Shown one piece after another: positions 24,728 through 33,683 of a stretch of DNA of 34,625 nucleotides. The DNA lies in NCBI GenBank assembly GCA_947426455.1, contig CANEEC010000007.1, positions 1 to 34,625 of the forward strand. Direction: 5' to 3'. Within the stretch, counting starts at the first letter, position 1. Every line of letters starts with the position of its first letter. The stretch is from an uncultured Clostridia bacterium (GTDB taxonomy: Bacteria > Bacillota > Clostridia > Peptostreptococcales > Anaerovoracaceae). The notes beneath the pieces are model-generated. The model saw only the letters and a program-made list of their open reading frames with translations, was not told the origin of the DNA and did no database searches. A program made the translations under genes and the position numbers.

Positions 24728-25192
24728 ATGCCGAGAGAACAGTTAAAAACGCTGACAGAACCCATGTATTACGTCCTTTTGGCTCTGACCAAAAGCCAGC
24801 ACGGTTACAGCATCATGCAGTCCGTTCAGGAAATTTCCGACGGCCGTGTTCAGGTGGGAGCCGGTACGCTGTACGCCCTCTTAGGGCGCTTTGAGTCCGA
24901 AGGTGTCATCGCTCAAATCGCCGAACAGGATCGAAAGAAAATCTACTCTCTTACGGCGAAAGGCCGCGAGCTTTTAGCCGCAGAATATCGGCGCCTGCAT
25001 CGTATGACTGCCGACGGACGGCGCTTTTTTAACGACGACGGCTCCGTCATCGATCAGGAACCCTTTGAGGGCGAAGCTCTGCTTTCCTCCGAAGCGGCGT
25101 TTCCCGCAGAAGACGAGGAAACGGCCGGCGCCGCAAATCCCCGTCCCAAATTGAAACCGGCGTTCGGTACCGGTGGGGTAACCACATGCTGA
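24728..25192 (+). CDS. PadR family transcriptional regulator
   Basis: A 154-residue protein whose first 105 residues form the PadR winged helix: LTEPMYYVLLALTKSQHGYSIMQ, GTLYALLGRFESEGVI, then DRKKIYSLTAKGRELL. A Glu/Ala-rich C-terminal extension of about 45 residues replaces the usual dimerisation helix end. PadR proteins repress promoters as dimers and are released by small molecules. The ATG at 24728 has GGAAGGTGA upstream; the frame is open 15 bp earlier without a better site. It overlaps the next gene by 7 bp, a padR-DUF2812 pairing common in Clostridia, and probably represses its own operon through the dyads at 24625-24658. Confidence 0.92.
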   Translation: MPREQLKTLTEPMYYVLLALTKSQHGYSIMQSVQEISDGRVQVGAGTLYALLGRFESEGVIAQIAEQDRKKIYSLTAKGRELLAAEYRRLHRMTADGRRFFNDDGSVIDQEPFEGEALLSSEAAFPAEDEETAGAANPRPKLKPAFGTGGVTTC

Positions 25193-26553
25193 CCTGGCGT
25201 CTTTGGCCGCTCCTTCCGCAGCGCAGCATCCCCCGCTATCTGGAACATATGGAGCGGGACTGCGGACTTCGCTTTTCCCGGTTGTCTGCAATTCCCATCG
25301 TCGCCGGATACCGTCCCATTCATCGTCTGCACGCCGCGCACTACGACGTGGATTATTTTCCTTCGCAAAATGCGGAAGACATTCAAGAATATCTGGACAT
25401 CTGCCAAGCTTCCGGCTGGGAAGTGGTTCTGCAATTGGATCGGTATAAAATCTTTCGCGAACTGCCCCAGGGCGCGATTCCTCTCTACACAGAGGAAACG
25501 GAACGCCGAACCCACTGGAGACAGGCGCTGAAGAAATACTGCGTTTCTGCCATCGGCCTATCGGTTCTCCTGCTGGCTGTCATATGGCTTGTCTTTCGCC
25601 TGTTCGGCAGCGATGATTTCTTCTTATCCGCCCTATATGGAAAACCCCTGTTTCAACAGCTGGTTTACCTTTCCATCCTTCCTCTCCTGGCAGGCTCTTT
25701 CGCTGCGCTGATCCTGGGCGGTCTGTTCATGTCCCTGCCCTGGCGCCGGCCTCTGCCCGGCTATTTTTTCAGGCTGGGAATTCTTTTTCGCCTTTTGTTT
25801 TATCTGGCCGATGTGGTGTTTTTCGGCTCCGTTATTCTGTCGGGGTTTCTGGAATTCGAAGTCATCGCCGGTGTGCTGGGCGTTTTGATCGGAATTCCGC
25901 TGGGACGGCTGCGCCAAACCTGGTACGGGGAAAATGCCGCTTCCTACGCGCGGATGAAGGGCCGGTTCCCGCCGCCGAAATGGATGTACCTTGCCGCCTG
26001 CGCAGCGGCTGTCGCCGTTACCGCGGGATCGTTTCTCTTTGAGTATGAAATGATCGGCCGCGCAAGGGATCGCGGCGATGCCGTCTATGTCCACAGTCAG
26101 AATATCGTTTGCAGCGAAATCATCTACGACGCCACCGCGCCCAAATACAACCAATGCGCCTATGAATTGCGGAGCAGTTCAATTTTGCCGGGAAACATGG
26201 CACAGCATGAAAAACAGCTGGTGTCGGCAATCATTTCCCAGGACATCATCCACTATTTCACCGCCGAAGATATTGATTGCCTCGCCAGTGAGGGGCAGGC
26301 AGATAAACGCCCCCACAAGGCGGCCATCGATGAGTTGAAACGCCAGCTTCATCCCGATGAAATATGGGTCAACGAATTCGGCACCCGCTATCTCCTCCGC
26401 TTTGACCGGCGCGTTTATCGGCTCTGTTCCCCGTCGGCTTTCTACGATCACCCCTACCCAGAAAGCGAAGCGGAGATCCAACGGATCGGAAACGAAATTT
26501 TTACCGATTTGGCGGCACAGATCAGTACGTTGGAAAATATGTTTTCTGATTAA
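25186..26553 (+). CDS. DUF2812 domain membrane protein
   Basis: A 455-residue protein. The first ~105 residues match the DUF2812 domain, including YDVDYFPSQNAEDIQEYLDICQASGWEVVLQLDRYKIFR. About five membrane helices follow (near residues 122-142, 155-180, 190-220, 223-240 and 268-287). An extracytoplasmic C-terminal domain of about 165 residues has no motif I recognise. Function is unknown; such proteins are regularly co-encoded with a PadR repressor and may respond to envelope stress or membrane-active compounds, which is inference from context. The ATG overlaps the padR stop, so translation is coupled. The likely terminator lies 264 bp downstream. Confidence 0.82.
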   Translation: MLTWRLWPLLPQRSIPRYLEHMERDCGLRFSRLSAIPIVAGYRPIHRLHAAHYDVDYFPSQNAEDIQEYLDICQASGWEVVLQLDRYKIFRELPQGAIPLYTEETERRTHWRQALKKYCVSAIGLSVLLLAVIWLVFRLFGSDDFFLSALYGKPLFQQLVYLSILPLLAGSFAALILGGLFMSLPWRRPLPGYFFRLGILFRLLFYLADVVFFGSVILSGFLEFEVIAGVLGVLIGIPLGRLRQTWYGENAASYARMKGRFPPPKWMYLAACAAAVAVTAGSFLFEYEMIGRARDRGDAVYVHSQNIVCSEIIYDATAPKYNQCAYELRSSSILPGNMAQHEKQLVSAIISQDIIHYFTAEDIDCLASEGQADKRPHKAAIDELKRQLHPDEIWVNEFGTRYLLRFDRRVYRLCSPSAFYDHPYPESEAEIQRIGNEIFTDLAAQISTLENMFSD

Positions 26554-26977
26554 GCTATGGCCTAATGCCGTTCCTCTGTGATGCGCCTGACACGCCGGAA
26601 AACGAAACAATGTAGGCGCCATGCGAAAAACGCAGGACTTTCGTCCGTGGTGTTTTGCCCTGCTTTTCGTTGGTTGACAAAAGAAATAGCAATACGGAGG
26701 AATGGCGCAAGGTTCCATGTCGGCGTTTGACTGCTGACAGGCCAAATGCGAAGCCGTTTAGTCCATATGGTATAAAAAACCAAATATGTACCCAGCGCAT
26801 AGTTTTACTCTCATACAAAAAAGGCGGAAAATCCTGTATTTTCAGGTCTTTTCGCCTTTTTCACTAATCTATTGTTATTCGTTCCATATTTATAGAATGC
26901 CTAAGTTTCCGCTATCCAAACGATGATTTTATCGTCGATCCACTATAAATGTTTTCTCGCAATGCAGCCCCGAAAAC
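26554..26977. other. Non-coding gap with possible dispersed element
   Basis: No gene with a ribosome binding site is visible. The stretch 26560-26815 has normal GC, open frames on both strands and several short dyads, and may be a dispersed repeat or an untranslated element. The part after 26862 is AT-rich, contains only a weak hairpin (about 26927-26942), and marks the change in composition into the toxin-antitoxin and Abi region. Confidence 0.4.
26817..26861. terminator. Bidirectional terminator
   Basis: Outer arms AAAAAGGCG and CGCCTTTTT with an inner AAAA/TTTT and CCTG/CAGG continuation make a long hairpin with A-runs and T-runs on both sides. It can stop the DUF2812 transcript from the left and the toxin transcript from the right, and it marks the left edge of the AT-rich island. 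Confidence 0.8.
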
Positions 26978-27289
26978 TCAAATCAATTTCACATAGTGCT
27001 GTTTTCCATGGAACAGACGCAGGATATTCACTGTTTCCGTTTTCATATCCACCCTGTGGACCATGATGTAGTTGTCTATCACGGCTTTGCGATAGCCAAG
27101 TTCTTTCAAATATGTATCTTGACAGGCTTCATACATCAAAGGCAAATGCGCTAAACTGTCATAGCACTTTTCAATCGAGTCAAGCAGCGAAATGGCAGCG
27201 GTTTTATTTTCTAAAGACAGGACAACATAGCTGATTACTGTGTCAAGATCGCGTTGAAACGCATCTGTTCTGATGATCTTATAAGCCAT
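26978..27289 (-). CDS. Type II toxin, RelE/ParE family
   Basis: A 103-residue basic protein with the ParE/RelE fold pattern: YKIIRTDAFQRDLDTVISYV at the start, LPLMYEACQDTYLKELGYRKAVIDNYIMVHRV in the middle and NILRLFHGKQHYVKLI at the end. ParE members poison gyrase and RelE members cut mRNA on ribosomes; the sequence does not settle which. The ATG lies inside the end of the antitoxin gene (11-bp overlap), so it is translated by coupling. It is the second gene of the pair and lies in the AT-rich island. Confidence 0.88.
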   Translation of the reverse strand: MAYKIIRTDAFQRDLDTVISYVVLSLENKTAAISLLDSIEKCYDSLAHLPLMYEACQDTYLKELGYRKAVIDNYIMVHRVDMKTETVNILRLFHGKQHYVKLI

Positions 27290-27539
27290 ATTTTGCCCGC
27301 AGCGTCTTCATTCCCTCGTAGGCGTCCGATACTTTTCCTTCCCTGACCTCAGCTTCCGCCTCTGCCAACTTAGCATAAACATCCGCCATGAACATTTTTT
27401 CCTCATAAACTTTCATGCTCATGATCACCATATCATCATAACCGTTTTTTGTAATATATACCGGCTCAGCGGATTCGCTGCACATCTGAGAGATTGCCGT
27501 TGTATCCTTTAAATCGCGAATTGGGATAATTCTTGGCAT
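27279..27539 (-). CDS. Type II antitoxin, Phd/YefM family
   Basis: An 86-residue protein. The N-terminal PIRDLKDTTAISQMCSESAEPVYITKNGYDDMVIMSMKVYE is the DNA-binding and dimerisation domain of Phd/YefM antitoxins. The glutamate/alanine-rich C-terminal half (KLAEAEAEVREGKVSDAYEGM) would wrap and neutralise the toxin. A strong AAAGGAG stands 9 bp before the ATG. It is the first gene of the pair and likely represses its own promoter together with the toxin. Confidence 0.9.
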   Translation of the reverse strand: MPRIIPIRDLKDTTAISQMCSESAEPVYITKNGYDDMVIMSMKVYEEKMFMADVYAKLAEAEAEVREGKVSDAYEGMKTLRAKYGL

Positions 27540-27564
27540 ATCGTTTCGCTCCTTTCACAAGTTC

Positions 27565-27593
27565 ATCGTACCATAATTATCCCACGTTGACAA
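27565..27593 (-). promoter_or_regulatory. Promoter of the toxin-antitoxin operon
   Basis: TTGTCA (27588-27593) and TACGAT (27565-27570) are spaced 17 bp, with a TGG extended element, 25 bp before the antitoxin start. A short leader is normal for such operons. Confidence 0.6.
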
Positions 27594-27646
27594 GCCAATC
27601 ATTCGGACTTTTGGGGAAATCCGTTGCAGCGAATGGGTTAATTCGT

Positions 27647-27780
27647 AATTTCAGCATACACAAAAGCTGTAAAGATTCAACGTGAATTTTTACAGCTTTT
27701 TATCTGTCTTTTTATTCATTATGGTAGATCACTCGAGCTCTCCGAGGCATTTTGTATAGCACGATAAATATGCTGAAATT
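27647..27780. repeat. MITE-like segment with 12-bp terminal inverted repeats
   Basis: AATTTCAGCATA (27647-27658) and its exact inverse TATGCTGAAATT (27769-27780) bracket a 134-bp segment that holds a long hairpin and no gene. No target-site duplication is evident, so mobility is a suggestion only. Confidence 0.4.
27662..27710 (+). terminator. Strong stem-loop with U-run, orphan terminator
   Basis: An 18-bp stem with one G-T pair (27662-27679 with 27683-27700), a 3-nt loop and a T-rich tail on the plus strand. No plus-strand gene lies before it, so it may be a relic, an insulator, or part of the inverted-repeat element. Confidence 0.65.
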
Positions 27781-28143
27781 TCAACACTTTTAATCTCTGT
27801 TATCTGCATTATTATTGCCTGTGAACTCATTTTTAACGATCTATAGAATCATTTTAGAATTACTGAGAATCTTACGTCTATATAAAAAACTGTCAAAACG
27901 AAGTTGATAGCAGCTTAATCATTTCATTTCTTACAACCATTTTCGATCACATTATGCCTATAACGCAAGAAAGCCGGATTTCTCCAACTCTCTCAAGTAT
28001 GCATCCGCAAACGCATACCCCAATTAGTATATGTATTATATAACAATCACTAAAGAATTCAGGAAAATTCCAGTTTTTAGTCTAAATATTTCAAAATGTT
28101 CATTCTGTATTTATTACAAAACCAACCGCTATCTTACAAAAAT

Positions 28144-28178
28144 GAAAAAGTCGAGATAGCACGGATGCCCCCTCGACT
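28144..28178 (-). terminator. Terminator of the Abi gene
   Basis: On the minus strand AGTCGAG and CTCGACT (28149-28155 with 28172-28178) pair in 7 bp around a 16-nt loop and are followed by TTTTTCATTTTT, 16 bp after the stop. Confidence 0.75.
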
Positions 28179-28193
28179 AAAACACAATGGTTT

Positions 28194-29144
28194 TTATATT
28201 ACGCTATTAGTATACGTTTTCTCATACAAAAAATCAACTATTTTTTTGATGAAATTATAGGTGCTGCAGATTGCACTCTCTTTTTTATAGTAATCAGCAT
28301 GCTTAACCATCCGTCCATGAACCAGGTCATGAATTTCTTTGATAGCCTTCTCCTTTACCCCTATACTTTCTGTTATTTCATCCACAAGATAAAGCATCGT
28401 CACAAAATCATAAACTACCTGATTGGACATGTTGCTGCTTCGGCTCTTTTTATCAATACTGCTTATTTTCTTCACAAACGCATTAACCTTGCTGTTGTAG
28501 CGTACTTGTCCGGAATAAGGTCTTTTTAAAGTATTTATCAGACAGTTGCTGTGAGCAGCAGCATTTCTCAGCTTTCGTACGCCCTGCATAGGATAGTACA
28601 AATCATGACCGGTTCGTGCTTTCGGATATTCCTCATTGAATCTCCGATATAACATGAGAAAATCCTTCAACGATAATAACTCGATTATATTCCAAATTGC
28701 AAATCCATCCGTAAGCAGTTTATTCGAAAGATCCTTTGTATATGAGTTTTCCTTTTTTCTCTTTATATCATCTAGGATATGTGGATTCTCATCTAGAAAC
28801 ATCTGAACCAGATGATACCCATCATCTTCTGAATTATTAAAATCCCTCAGGAATCTTGTTTTCATTGTATGTTCCAAATCCACAGAAGTCTTCAGGATAT
28901 AGTGCCTTAATAGCATATCGATAATTGCCAAATCCTTTAAGTATGCAAACTCAAGATTAATATATTCCCCTGCTTTTTCAGTAGTTCTATACTTATCGTA
29001 GTTCTTAGCATACGCTTTCATCTTGAAATAGTATGTATTGTTTGTAAGATACGAAATCGCTTCTTCTTCAGAAACAATATTAAACTGAACACCCTTTGAT
29101 TTCATGTGTTGAATCTGTTGCTTTACCGTAAGTTTTTCTTTCAA
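28194..29144 (-). CDS. Abi_2 family (AbiD/AbiF-like) abortive infection protein
   Basis: A 316-residue protein of the Abi_2 type: QQIQHMKSKGVQFN, then YLTNNTYYFKMKAYAKNYDKY and the later GVRKLRNAAAHSNCLIN. RNAAAH fits the RxxxxH active-site motif of HEPN RNases, so it likely stops phage growth by cutting RNA and halting the host. The start is TTG at 29144 with AAGGAG 7 bp before it; no ATG serves better. Composition is AT-rich and unlike the flanking guaA and DUF2812 genes, which suggests transfer. It has its own promoter and terminator. Related abiF genes have been reported with a small structured RNA upstream; the 160-bp gap before this gene could hold one. Confidence 0.87.
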   Translation of the reverse strand: MKEKLTVKQQIQHMKSKGVQFNIVSEEEAISYLTNNTYYFKMKAYAKNYDKYRTTEKAGEYINLEFAYLKDLAIIDMLLRHYILKTSVDLEHTMKTRFLRDFNNSEDDGYHLVQMFLDENPHILDDIKRKKENSYTKDLSNKLLTDGFAIWNIIELLSLKDFLMLYRRFNEEYPKARTGHDLYYPMQGVRKLRNAAAHSNCLINTLKRPYSGQVRYNSKVNAFVKKISSIDKKSRSSNMSNQVVYDFVTMLYLVDEITESIGVKEKAIKEIHDLVHGRMVKHADYYKKESAICSTYNFIKKIVDFLYEKTYTNSVI

Positions 29145-29179
29145 TTCAGGCTCCTTCTTTTATATCGAGGTTAAAAACT

Positions 29180-29208
29180 ATTATACCAACTGATCCCCGA
29201 CAAAACAA
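29180..29208 (-). promoter_or_regulatory. Promoter of the Abi gene
   Basis: A perfect TATAAT (29180-29185) with a TGG extended element and TTGTTT (29203-29208) 17 bp upstream, 35 bp before the TTG start. Confidence 0.65.
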
Positions 29209-29306
29209 TTCCATATATATGTAATTCTGCCTATATTTTGCCCATGGCATAATAAGGCTCTTGAAAATTCAATAATTACATATCAAGAGACACATACTGC
29301 TAAACA

Positions 29307-29339
29307 TGAAAAAGAGCAGCTACGTTTATGTAACTGCTC
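29307..29339 (-). terminator. Terminator of the pyrG-purB-purA-guaA operon
   Basis: GAGCAGTTAC and GTAGCTGCTC (29314-29323 with 29330-29339) form a 10-bp stem with one G-T pair, closed by TTTTTC on the minus strand, 18 bp after the guaA stop. It marks the right edge of the AT-rich island. Confidence 0.9.
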
Positions 29340-29357
29340 CATTATCCTGACCTTATT

Positions 29358-30902
29358 TCACTCGAACTCAATCGTCGCCGGTGGCTTGCTGGTGATATCG
29401 TACACGATGCGGTTGATGCCCGGCACCTCGTTCACGATGCGTCCGGACACCCGATCCAGCACTTCGTACGGGATGCGCGCCCAATCTGCGGTCATAAAAT
29501 CGCTGGTCGTCACGGCGCGGAGAGCCAGCGTATAATCGTAGGTTCGGCCGTCGCCCATCACGCCCACGCTGCGGGTATTGGTCAAAACGGCAAAATACTG
29601 GTTGATTTCCGTATCCAGTCCCGCCGCGGCAATTTCCTCCCGGAAAATCGCGTCCGCGTCCCGGAGAGTGTCCAGCTTCTCCTTGGTCAGATCGCCGATC
29701 ACCCGGATGGCCAGACCCGGCCCCGGGAAGGGTTGACGCATGACCAGGTATTCCGGCAGACCCAATTCCCGGCCGAGCTGCCGCACCTCGTCCTTAAACA
29801 GCAGGCGCAGCGGCTCCACGATTTCCTTGAAATCCACATAGTCCGGCAATCCGCCCACATTGTGGTGGCTCTTGATGACCGCCGCGTCGCCGGCGCCGGA
29901 TTCGATCACGTCGGGATAGATGGTTCCCTGCGCTAAAAAGTCCACGGCGCCCACCTTTTTCGCTTCTTCTTCAAACACGCGAATGAACTCTTCTCCGATG
30001 ATTTTCCGCTTGCACTCCGGCTCGCTGACACCCTTGAGCTTCGTCAAAAAGCGTTCCTCCGCATCCACCCGGACAAAGTTCATCGCCCACTTGGAAAACG
30101 CCTGTTCCACCTCGTCGCCCTCATTTTTACGCATGAGGCCGTGATCCACGAACACGCAGGTGAGCTGTTCACCCACGGCTTCCGCAAGCAGCGCCGCACA
30201 CACGGAACTGTCCACACCGCCGGATAAAGCCAGCAGCACCTTGCCGTCCCCGACCCTTTCCCGCACCTGAGCAATGGCCGTGCGTTTATAGTCTTCCATG
30301 GACCAATCGCCCTTCGCGCCGCAGACCTCATACAGGAAATTGCGGATCATAGCGACGCCGTTTTCCGTGTGATTCACTTCCGGGTGAAACTGCACGCCGT
30401 AAAAGCCGCGAGTTTCATCGGCGATAGCCACGTTGGGACAGTTAGCGGAGTGCGCCACCAGCGCAAAACCTTCCGGCACCTTGGCCATATAGTCCCCATG
30501 GCTCATCCAGGATACACCCTCAGCAGGCAATCCCCGAAACAGCTTGCAGTCGGTATCGTAATACGTTACCGTCTTACCGTATTCCCGAGCGGAATCGTCC
30601 TGAGCCTCTGTAACCTTTCCGCCCAGATTATGAGCCAGAAGCTGGCAGCCGTAGCAGATGCCCAAAATCGGCACACCCCAGGTGAAAATCGCAGGATCCA
30701 CATGGGGGGAGGTCTCCAAATACACGGAATTCGGCCCGCCGGTGAAGATGATGCCGATGGGATTCAGAGCTTTCAGTTCCGCAAGCGGCGTGGTGTAAGG
30801 CTTGATTTCGCAATATACGCCGCACTCCCGCACTCGCCGGGCGATGAGCTGGTTATACTGTCCGCCGAAATCCAGAACTAATACAAACTGGTGGTCATTC
30901 AT
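29358..30902 (-). CDS. guaA: GMP synthase (glutamine-hydrolysing)
   Basis: A 514-residue enzyme converting XMP, ATP and glutamine to GMP. The class I glutaminase domain (about 1-200) has the catalytic Cys in [11 protein letters not shown] and His/Glu in FHPEVNHTE. The ATP pyrophosphatase domain has [10 protein letters not shown] (P-loop), and the C-terminal dimer domain carries [12 protein letters not shown] and ends KPPATIEFE. Length is typical. The ATG at 30902 with GGGAGG 10 bp upstream gives [15 protein letters not shown]; the frame is open another 108 bp into purA but lacks a site. It is the last gene of the nucleotide operon, 19 bp after purA. Confidence 0.97.
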   Translation of the reverse strand: MNDHQFVLVLDFGGQYNQLIARRVRECGVYCEIKPYTTPLAELKALNPIGIIFTGGPNSVYLETSPHVDPAIFTWGVPILGICYGCQLLAHNLGGKVTEAQDDSAREYGKTVTYYDTDCKLFRGLPAEGVSWMSHGDYMAKVPEGFALVAHSANCPNVAIADETRGFYGVQFHPEVNHTENGVAMIRNFLYEVCGAKGDWSMEDYKRTAIAQVRERVGDGKVLLALSGGVDSSVCAALLAEAVGEQLTCVFVDHGLMRKNEGDEVEQAFSKWAMNFVRVDAEERFLTKLKGVSEPECKRKIIGEEFIRVFEEEAKKVGAVDFLAQGTIYPDVIESGAGDAAVIKSHHNVGGLPDYVDFKEIVEPLRLLFKDEVRQLGRELGLPEYLVMRQPFPGPGLAIRVIGDLTKEKLDTLRDADAIFREEIAAAGLDTEINQYFAVLTNTRSVGVMGDGRTYDYTLALRAVTTSDFMTADWARIPYEVLDRVSGRIVNEVPGINRIVYDITSKPPATIEFE

Positions 30903-30921
30903 CGTAGAGTTCCTCCCATAA

Positions 30922-32193
30922 TTAAAACATCTTGATATAGCTGTCCCGATCCGCGCCTGTGGAAACATATTCGATGGGACAACCCACAGCCTTTTCGATG
31001 TACCGCACATAGTCCTGCGCCGCTTTCGGCAGCTTGTCGAACTCCCTCACGCCTGCCACATCGCCGAAGCCGGGAAGATATTCGTAAATCGGCTTGGCGT
31101 TAGCCAGCGCGTCGCCGGAGGGGAAAACCTCGGTACGTTTGCCATCCACTTCATAGGCCACGCACACGGGAATCTGTTCATAGCAACTGAGTACGTCCAG
31201 TTTGGTCAGGGCAATGGAATCCGCGCCCTGCACCTGCACGCCGTATCGGGACGCCACCACATCAAAACCGCCGACGCGCCGTGGACGGCCGGTGGCCGCA
31301 CCGTACTCGCCTCCGGCGGCGCGGAGCGTTTCTGCTTCGTCCCCGAACATTTCGCAAGTGAACGGACCTTCGCCCACACAGCTGGAATAGGCTTTCATAA
31401 TGCCCAGCACCTTCGTAAGACGTTTCGCCGGGATGCCCGCGCCGATAGGAGCGTAGGCCGCGATCGTGCTGGATGCGGAGGTGTAAGGATAAATGCCGAA
31501 ATCGATATCCCGCAGAGCGCCCAGCTGAGCCTCGAACATCACACTCTTGCCGCCGTCGATGGCGCTGGTCAGATACTCGGTGGTATTCACGATATAATCT
31601 TTCCACGGCGTGCCGAACTTTTCCAGCCACGCCAGCATCTCCTGCTCACTGATGGACGCATGGTGATAGCCGCCTGCCACCGTCAGGTTTTTCCATTCCA
31701 CAATGCCGCCAATGCGGTGCTTAATGGTCTCGGGGTGCAGCAGATCACCCATGCGCAGGGTCTTTTTCATGTACTTATCCGCGTATACCGGAGAAATGCC
31801 CCGGCGGGTAGAGCCAAACTTCTGATCTGCCAGACGATCCTCTTCCAGACAATCCAGCAGCTTGTGATAGGGCATGCAGATGGTGGCTCGGTCGCTGATT
31901 TTCAGATTCTCCGGAGTGATGGAAATGCCCTGTGTCCGCAGCTTCTCCACCTCGCCGCACAGATGCTCCAGGTCGATGACCATGCCCGGTCCCATGACGT
32001 TCACGGCGCCCTGCCGCAAAATACCCGAGGGCATGAGGTTCAAAATAAACTTGCCTCGATCATTGACCACCGTGTGTCCGGCGTTGTTGCCGCCCTGATA
32101 CCGGACGATGATGTCGTATTGTTCGCTGAGCAGGTCGACCATACGACCTTTACCCTCATCTCCCCAGTTGATGCCTACTACTGCAGTTAACAT
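30922..32193 (-). CDS. purA: Adenylosuccinate synthetase
   Basis: A 423-residue GTP-dependent enzyme that joins aspartate to IMP, the first step to AMP. The signature [11 protein letters not shown] (P-loop, residues about 8-18), NNAGHTVV and [10 protein letters not shown] are present. The ATG at 32193 is chosen with GGGGGTGG about 8 bp upstream. An in-frame GTG at 32202 overlaps that site and is rejected. In the 53-bp gap after purB a GGCCTTT/AAAGGCC hairpin stands before ATTTTT, perhaps a weak attenuator. It works with purB, which precedes it in the same transcript and cleaves the adenylosuccinate it makes. Confidence 0.96.
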   Translation of the reverse strand: MLTAVVGINWGDEGKGRMVDLLSEQYDIIVRYQGGNNAGHTVVNDRGKFILNLMPSGILRQGAVNVMGPGMVIDLEHLCGEVEKLRTQGISITPENLKISDRATICMPYHKLLDCLEEDRLADQKFGSTRRGISPVYADKYMKKTLRMGDLLHPETIKHRIGGIVEWKNLTVAGGYHHASISEQEMLAWLEKFGTPWKDYIVNTTEYLTSAIDGGKSVMFEAQLGALRDIDFGIYPYTSASSTIAAYAPIGAGIPAKRLTKVLGIMKAYSSCVGEGPFTCEMFGDEAETLRAAGGEYGAATGRPRRVGGFDVVASRYGVQVQGADSIALTKLDVLSCYEQIPVCVAYEVDGKRTEVFPSGDALANAKPIYEYLPGFGDVAGVREFDKLPKAAQDYVRYIEKAVGCPIEYVSTGADRDSYIKMF

Positions 32194-32246
32194 TGCTGCC
32201 ACCCCCTAATTTAAAAATTTCGCCGGCCTTTTCAAAGGCCGCAATC

Positions 32247-33683
32247 TCAGACTTTAATTTCTGCCTCCCCGCCCAGCAGCTCGGCGTTGGCGTCCAGCAC
32301 AGGCTTCACATAGTCCCGCAGGAAATCCGCCGTCTGCTTCTCCGCCAGACCGGTGATGCGGCCCTCGGATACGATGCCCTCCAGTTCCTCTTTCGTCAGG
32401 CCGAAAATGGGGTCTGCCAAAATCCGGTCATACAGATCGTTATCCGCGCCGTTCTGTTTGATGTTGATTCCCGCCGCCACAGAGTGCTGCCGGATGTGCT
32501 CGTGCAGCTCCTGCCGGTCGCCGCCCTTGTGGGTGACGCAGTGCATCATGATGTTTTCCGTGACCATAAAAGGCATTTCCGCATCCAGATGCTTTTGAAT
32601 GACCGCAGGATACACCCGCATGCCCCGCAGGATATTGGTGTACAGGGTCAGCACGCCGTCCGTGGCCAAAAAAGCCTCGGATACGCTGATACGCCGATTG
32701 GCGGAATCGTCCAGCGTGCGTTCAAACCACTGACCCGCGGCGGTAAACGCCGGGTTCATCGCATCGCAAATGACGTAACGGGATAGCGCCGCGATGCGCT
32801 CTGCACGCATGGGATTTCGCTTATATGCCATGGCGGAGGAACCGATCTGCCGATCGGTGAACGGCTCGTCCACCTCTTTGAGATGGCTCATAAGCCGGAT
32901 ATCGTTGGAAAACTTCGTGGCGGACTGGCAGATACCGGAGAGCACGGAGACGATGTCGTAATCCACCTTCCGGGAATTGGTCTGACCGGACACAGGATAG
33001 ACGCCGTCAAATCCCATCTTCTTGCAGATAATGTCCTCCACGGTCTGCGCCTTCTCCCCGTCGCCGTCAAACAGTTCCAGAAAGCTGGCGCACGTTCCCG
33101 TTGCGCCCCGACAACCCAGAAGTTTCAGTTTTTTCATCTGGAACTCCAGATTTTCCAAATCGCTTAAAAGATCCTGCAGCCACAGGCAGGCCCGCTTACC
33201 CAAAGTGGTTGGTTGGGCGGCCTGAAAATGGGTATACGCCAGAGTCGGCAGCGCCTGATATTTCTCTGCGAAGTCGGCCAGCGCCGCGATGGTATTGACG
33301 AGCTCCTTCTTAATAAGAGCCATCGCTTCCCGCATCCGAATGAGTTCAGCGTTATCGCCCACATAGCAGCTGGTCGCACCTAAATGAATGATGCCCTTTG
33401 CGCTGGGACAACAGTCGCCGTAGGTGTGGACGTGAGCCATCACATCGTGACGCAGCGCGGACTCATATTTCGCCGCCTTTTCGTAGTCGATGTCGTAGAG
33501 ATGAGCCTTCATCTCATCGATTTGCTCCTGTCGGATGTCGATGCCCAGTTCCCGTTCCGCTTCCGCCAGCGCAACCCACAGCTTGCGCCATGTGGAAAAC
33601 TTCACGTCGTCGGAAAAAATATGCTTCATTTCACGGCTGGCATATCTCTGCCCTAACGGACTTTCATATTGATCCTTGCTCAT
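32247..33683 (-). CDS. purB: Adenylosuccinate lyase
   Basis: A 478-residue fumarase/aspartase-superfamily lyase. It releases fumarate from SAICAR to give AICAR and from adenylosuccinate to give AMP. The family signature [15 protein letters not shown] is near residue 285, with the catalytic loop serine in GSSAM. The histidine segments ATSCYVGDN and [11 protein letters not shown] also fit. The ATG overlaps the pyrG stop by 4 bp (ATGA), so translation is coupled, and GGAGCG stands 9 bp upstream inside pyrG. Length is typical for the longer clostridial/eukaryote-like PurB group. Confidence 0.95.
   Translation of the reverse strand: MSKDQYESPLGQRYASREMKHIFSDDVKFSTWRKLWVALAEAERELGIDIRQEQIDEMKAHLYDIDYEKAAKYESALRHDVMAHVHTYGDCCPSAKGIIHLGATSCYVGDNAELIRMREAMALIKKELVNTIAALADFAEKYQALPTLAYTHFQAAQPTTLGKRACLWLQDLLSDLENLEFQMKKLKLLGCRGATGTCASFLELFDGDGEKAQTVEDIICKKMGFDGVYPVSGQTNSRKVDYDIVSVLSGICQSATKFSNDIRLMSHLKEVDEPFTDRQIGSSAMAYKRNPMRAERIAALSRYVICDAMNPAFTAAGQWFERTLDDSANRRISVSEAFLATDGVLTLYTNILRGMRVYPAVIQKHLDAEMPFMVTENIMMHCVTHKGGDRQELHEHIRQHSVAAGINIKQNGADNDLYDRILADPIFGLTKEELEGIVSEGRITGLAEKQTADFLRDYVKPVLDANAELLGGEAEIKV

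Larger units (their letters stand above)
27540..28193. other. Long AT-rich non-coding gap
   Basis: The 654-bp stretch has no believable gene. It contains the toxin-antitoxin promoter, an inverted-repeat element with a hairpin (27647-27780), a small GTATGC/GCATAC dyad (27997-28018) and the abi terminator near 28150. Its composition is far more AT-rich than the genes on either side of the island. Confidence 0.6.

Noticed and set aside
27997..28018. GTATGC/GCATAC dyad as an attachment site or operator
   Set aside because: Only 6 bp per arm, no second copy nearby and no integrase gene in the window.
32194..32246. Terminator between purB and purA
   Set aside because: The GGCCTTT/AAAGGCC hairpin is short and the T-run starts about 8 nt after it; purA has no evident promoter of its own, so at most it is a weak attenuator.
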